Source: Holothuria scabra
Lineage: Eukaryota > Echinodermata > Holothuroidea > Aspidochirotida > Holothuriidae
NCBI GenBank assembly: GCA_037179385.1
Contig: CM074194.1
Span: forward strand, 682,001-746,000
Direction of reading: 5' to 3'
Length of the DNA: 64,000 bases
Shown here: positions 62,421 to 64,000 of the stretch, in pieces
How the letters are laid out: each line of letters opens with the position of its first letter
How positions within the stretch are numbered: the first letter of the stretch is position 1
Made by a program: the position numbers and the translations under genes
The notes under the pieces: model-generated
Told to the model about the DNA's origin: nothing
What the model saw: only the letters and a program-made list of their open reading frames with translations
Database searches by the model: none

Positions 62421-64000
62421 TGGTAAAAAATGTGTACAGTAGTAGCATATATAGTGCAAGTGCCGGAAGTTGGCGCAGCCTTCAGCATTATAAAGTCAGT
62501 TTGTACGGTCCATTGTGATCGTGTACCAGCAATATGACCGAATGAACGAAGTTTTCTAACGTCTTCAAGGTAAATGTTCGTGTGAACAAAAAAGAATTTC
62601 ACATAATGTCGTACAGAAGGCAAAGTGCAATCAAACCTCAAGTACGGATTTTTGATGCAAATCTCGTATTTTACCATACGTATAAACCATTAGGTTTCCG
62701 ACTGGCATAGGCCAGCTGAAGTCAAACTGCACGTACACTTCATTCTCGGCAATTATTCTAAATAAGAGCCAAATTTAATTACCACACACTTGCTGCACTT
62801 TTGTCTGTCATGTTTGTCAAACCTCCGTGGCAGGTAGAGGGAATTGCAACACCAATGAAAATATCGGGGGAGAAAACATATTGCTTTACTCCTTCAATAA
62901 TTCAGGCAGATTTAAAATAACAAAAAACAACAAGCAGAATAACCAAAATGTAATAACATTTTGGGATATGGGGTCGGGGGGGGGGGGGGACTTCCAGAAA
63001 ACGTGCCAATTGAGTGTATGTGCATGCATGCCAATGTGAGTATGTATGTGTGTCTGGCTGTGTGTGTATGTAGGCCTACGTGTGCACTCGCTTTCATAGG
63101 GTGGATTGCTTATAGATGATTCCGGTCCTGGACACGATACAGGGTTCAACAATCTGTTGGAAAATTTTCGTCCCCCAATCCACATACCAGATCTACGTCC
63201 CTGATGTCTGTCAGATTAACCAGGCAGTCCATTCGTCCCCTACATGGGCAACCAGAGACAAGCACATGCCCATTGTAGTTACTGTACGTAACCACATTTT
63301 CTAGTTACTATATGTATTGGATGAAATGATGCTTACGTAAACTATATTTTTCCCTAACAATGTAGTGTAGGCTACTTAATCCCGGAAAGGAACGCGGAAA
63401 AGACCCTTCTCTCTCATATAGCCCGGCTCTGCAATTAATGACTCAAAACAATGCAAAAGTTTCAAATACAACAGCTTTATTATCGTTGCATATTGTTTGT
63501 GGGGGACGGTATGCCTGTTGCTGGATCAGTACACGGTAAGAAGTGATACTGACTATTATTATGGACTAAATAGTTGTCGTTACAAGCACGGAAGAATGAA
63601 AATATCGCAAAAAATGATCAGAATATCTACTTTGTGATCCTTCATTCAGTGTTTAATATCAAGAAAAAACAATTTTCCAAGGGCTCTTTATGAATCTCGA
63701 CTTCCTGCAGGGCTAAAGCACAATACCTTTTCATCCCGTCATAAAGAGAACTGATTTTAATATCGGAAGACATTTTCCTGTATGTGCTCCCCTAACTCAG
63801 TACATATCGAACGATTTGGACTGACATCAATAATCACCAAATAACGTGACCTTTTCTTACTACATAAAATCGTATGACGATATGCTTACGTACCGTACTA
63901 AACATTGGTAATCATCGTCGACCCTAACCAGCGGACCGCGATAAAACAGACCCCCTAATGTGAATGACACTAGATACAGGTGTATCGAGTATTTCTTATT
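62421..64000. other. No gene seen; dispersed repeat and TG-rich tract
   Basis: CACCAATGAAAATATCGGGG at 62850 repeats the word at 37491-37560. G-run at about 62978-62990 and an imperfect TG/TATG tract at about 63013-63070. No coding signal. Confidence 0.4.

Overview
This window looks like a stretch of an animal nuclear genome, most likely a marine invertebrate deuterostome such as an echinoderm (sea cucumber or sea urchin type). The reasons are AT-rich non-coding DNA, decayed L1/Tx1-like and CR1/L2-like LINEs, many short inverted-repeat elements bounded by TTAA, abundant AGGCCTA/TAGCCTA words, long (TAA)n, (TA)n and (CA)n microsatellites, and tandem repeats built from TGACCTTTGACCT. The taxon is an inference. 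I found no recognisable host protein-coding gene, rRNA gene or functional tRNA gene. The only confident protein-coding sequence belongs to retrotransposons.

Layout. 1-7.3 kb: short interspersed elements, then a nine-unit, 145-bp tandem array (about 5.65-6.99 kb) ending in a (CA)n tract. 7.3-24.3 kb: mostly unannotatable DNA carrying a strong hairpin (7.35 kb), TTAA-bounded MITE-like elements, a decayed CR1/L2-like LINE tail (18.5-19.3 kb), a 1.05-kb terminal-inverted-repeat transposon (19.46-20.52 kb) and a small inverted-repeat element holding telomere-like repeats (23.6-23.9 kb). 24.36-25.41 kb: a second, related tandem array with the same terminal junction. 25.8-37.5 kb: more MITE copies (one split by a 0.73-kb insertion), a hammerhead-like motif (28.06 kb), a foldback element (33.6-34.4 kb) and a weak promoter-like patch (35.8-36.0 kb). 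37.6-50.75 kb: a LINE graveyard with four L1/Tx1-like copies (two minus, two plus), short 3' fragments, and a 0.5-kb (TAA)n tract apparently grown from LINE tails. 50.75-64 kb: MITEs, small tandem repeats and otherwise featureless DNA.

How the parts relate. The most striking structure is the pair of tandem arrays. Each unit carries nuclear-receptor-type half-sites in a fixed spacing grammar (two 4-base spacers, then a 1-base spacer), and nine units contain the exact direct-repeat-1 sequence AGGTCAAAGGTCA. Isolated decayed units elsewhere keep part of this phasing. The second strong observation is a 5'-truncated LINE at 46.78-50.73 kb flanked by a perfect 17-bp target-site duplication. It has two successive polyadenylation-signal/A-tail blocks, the expected signature of 3' transduction. 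The MITE families share TTAA targets and AAGG-like ends, and in one place two elements share a single TTAA.
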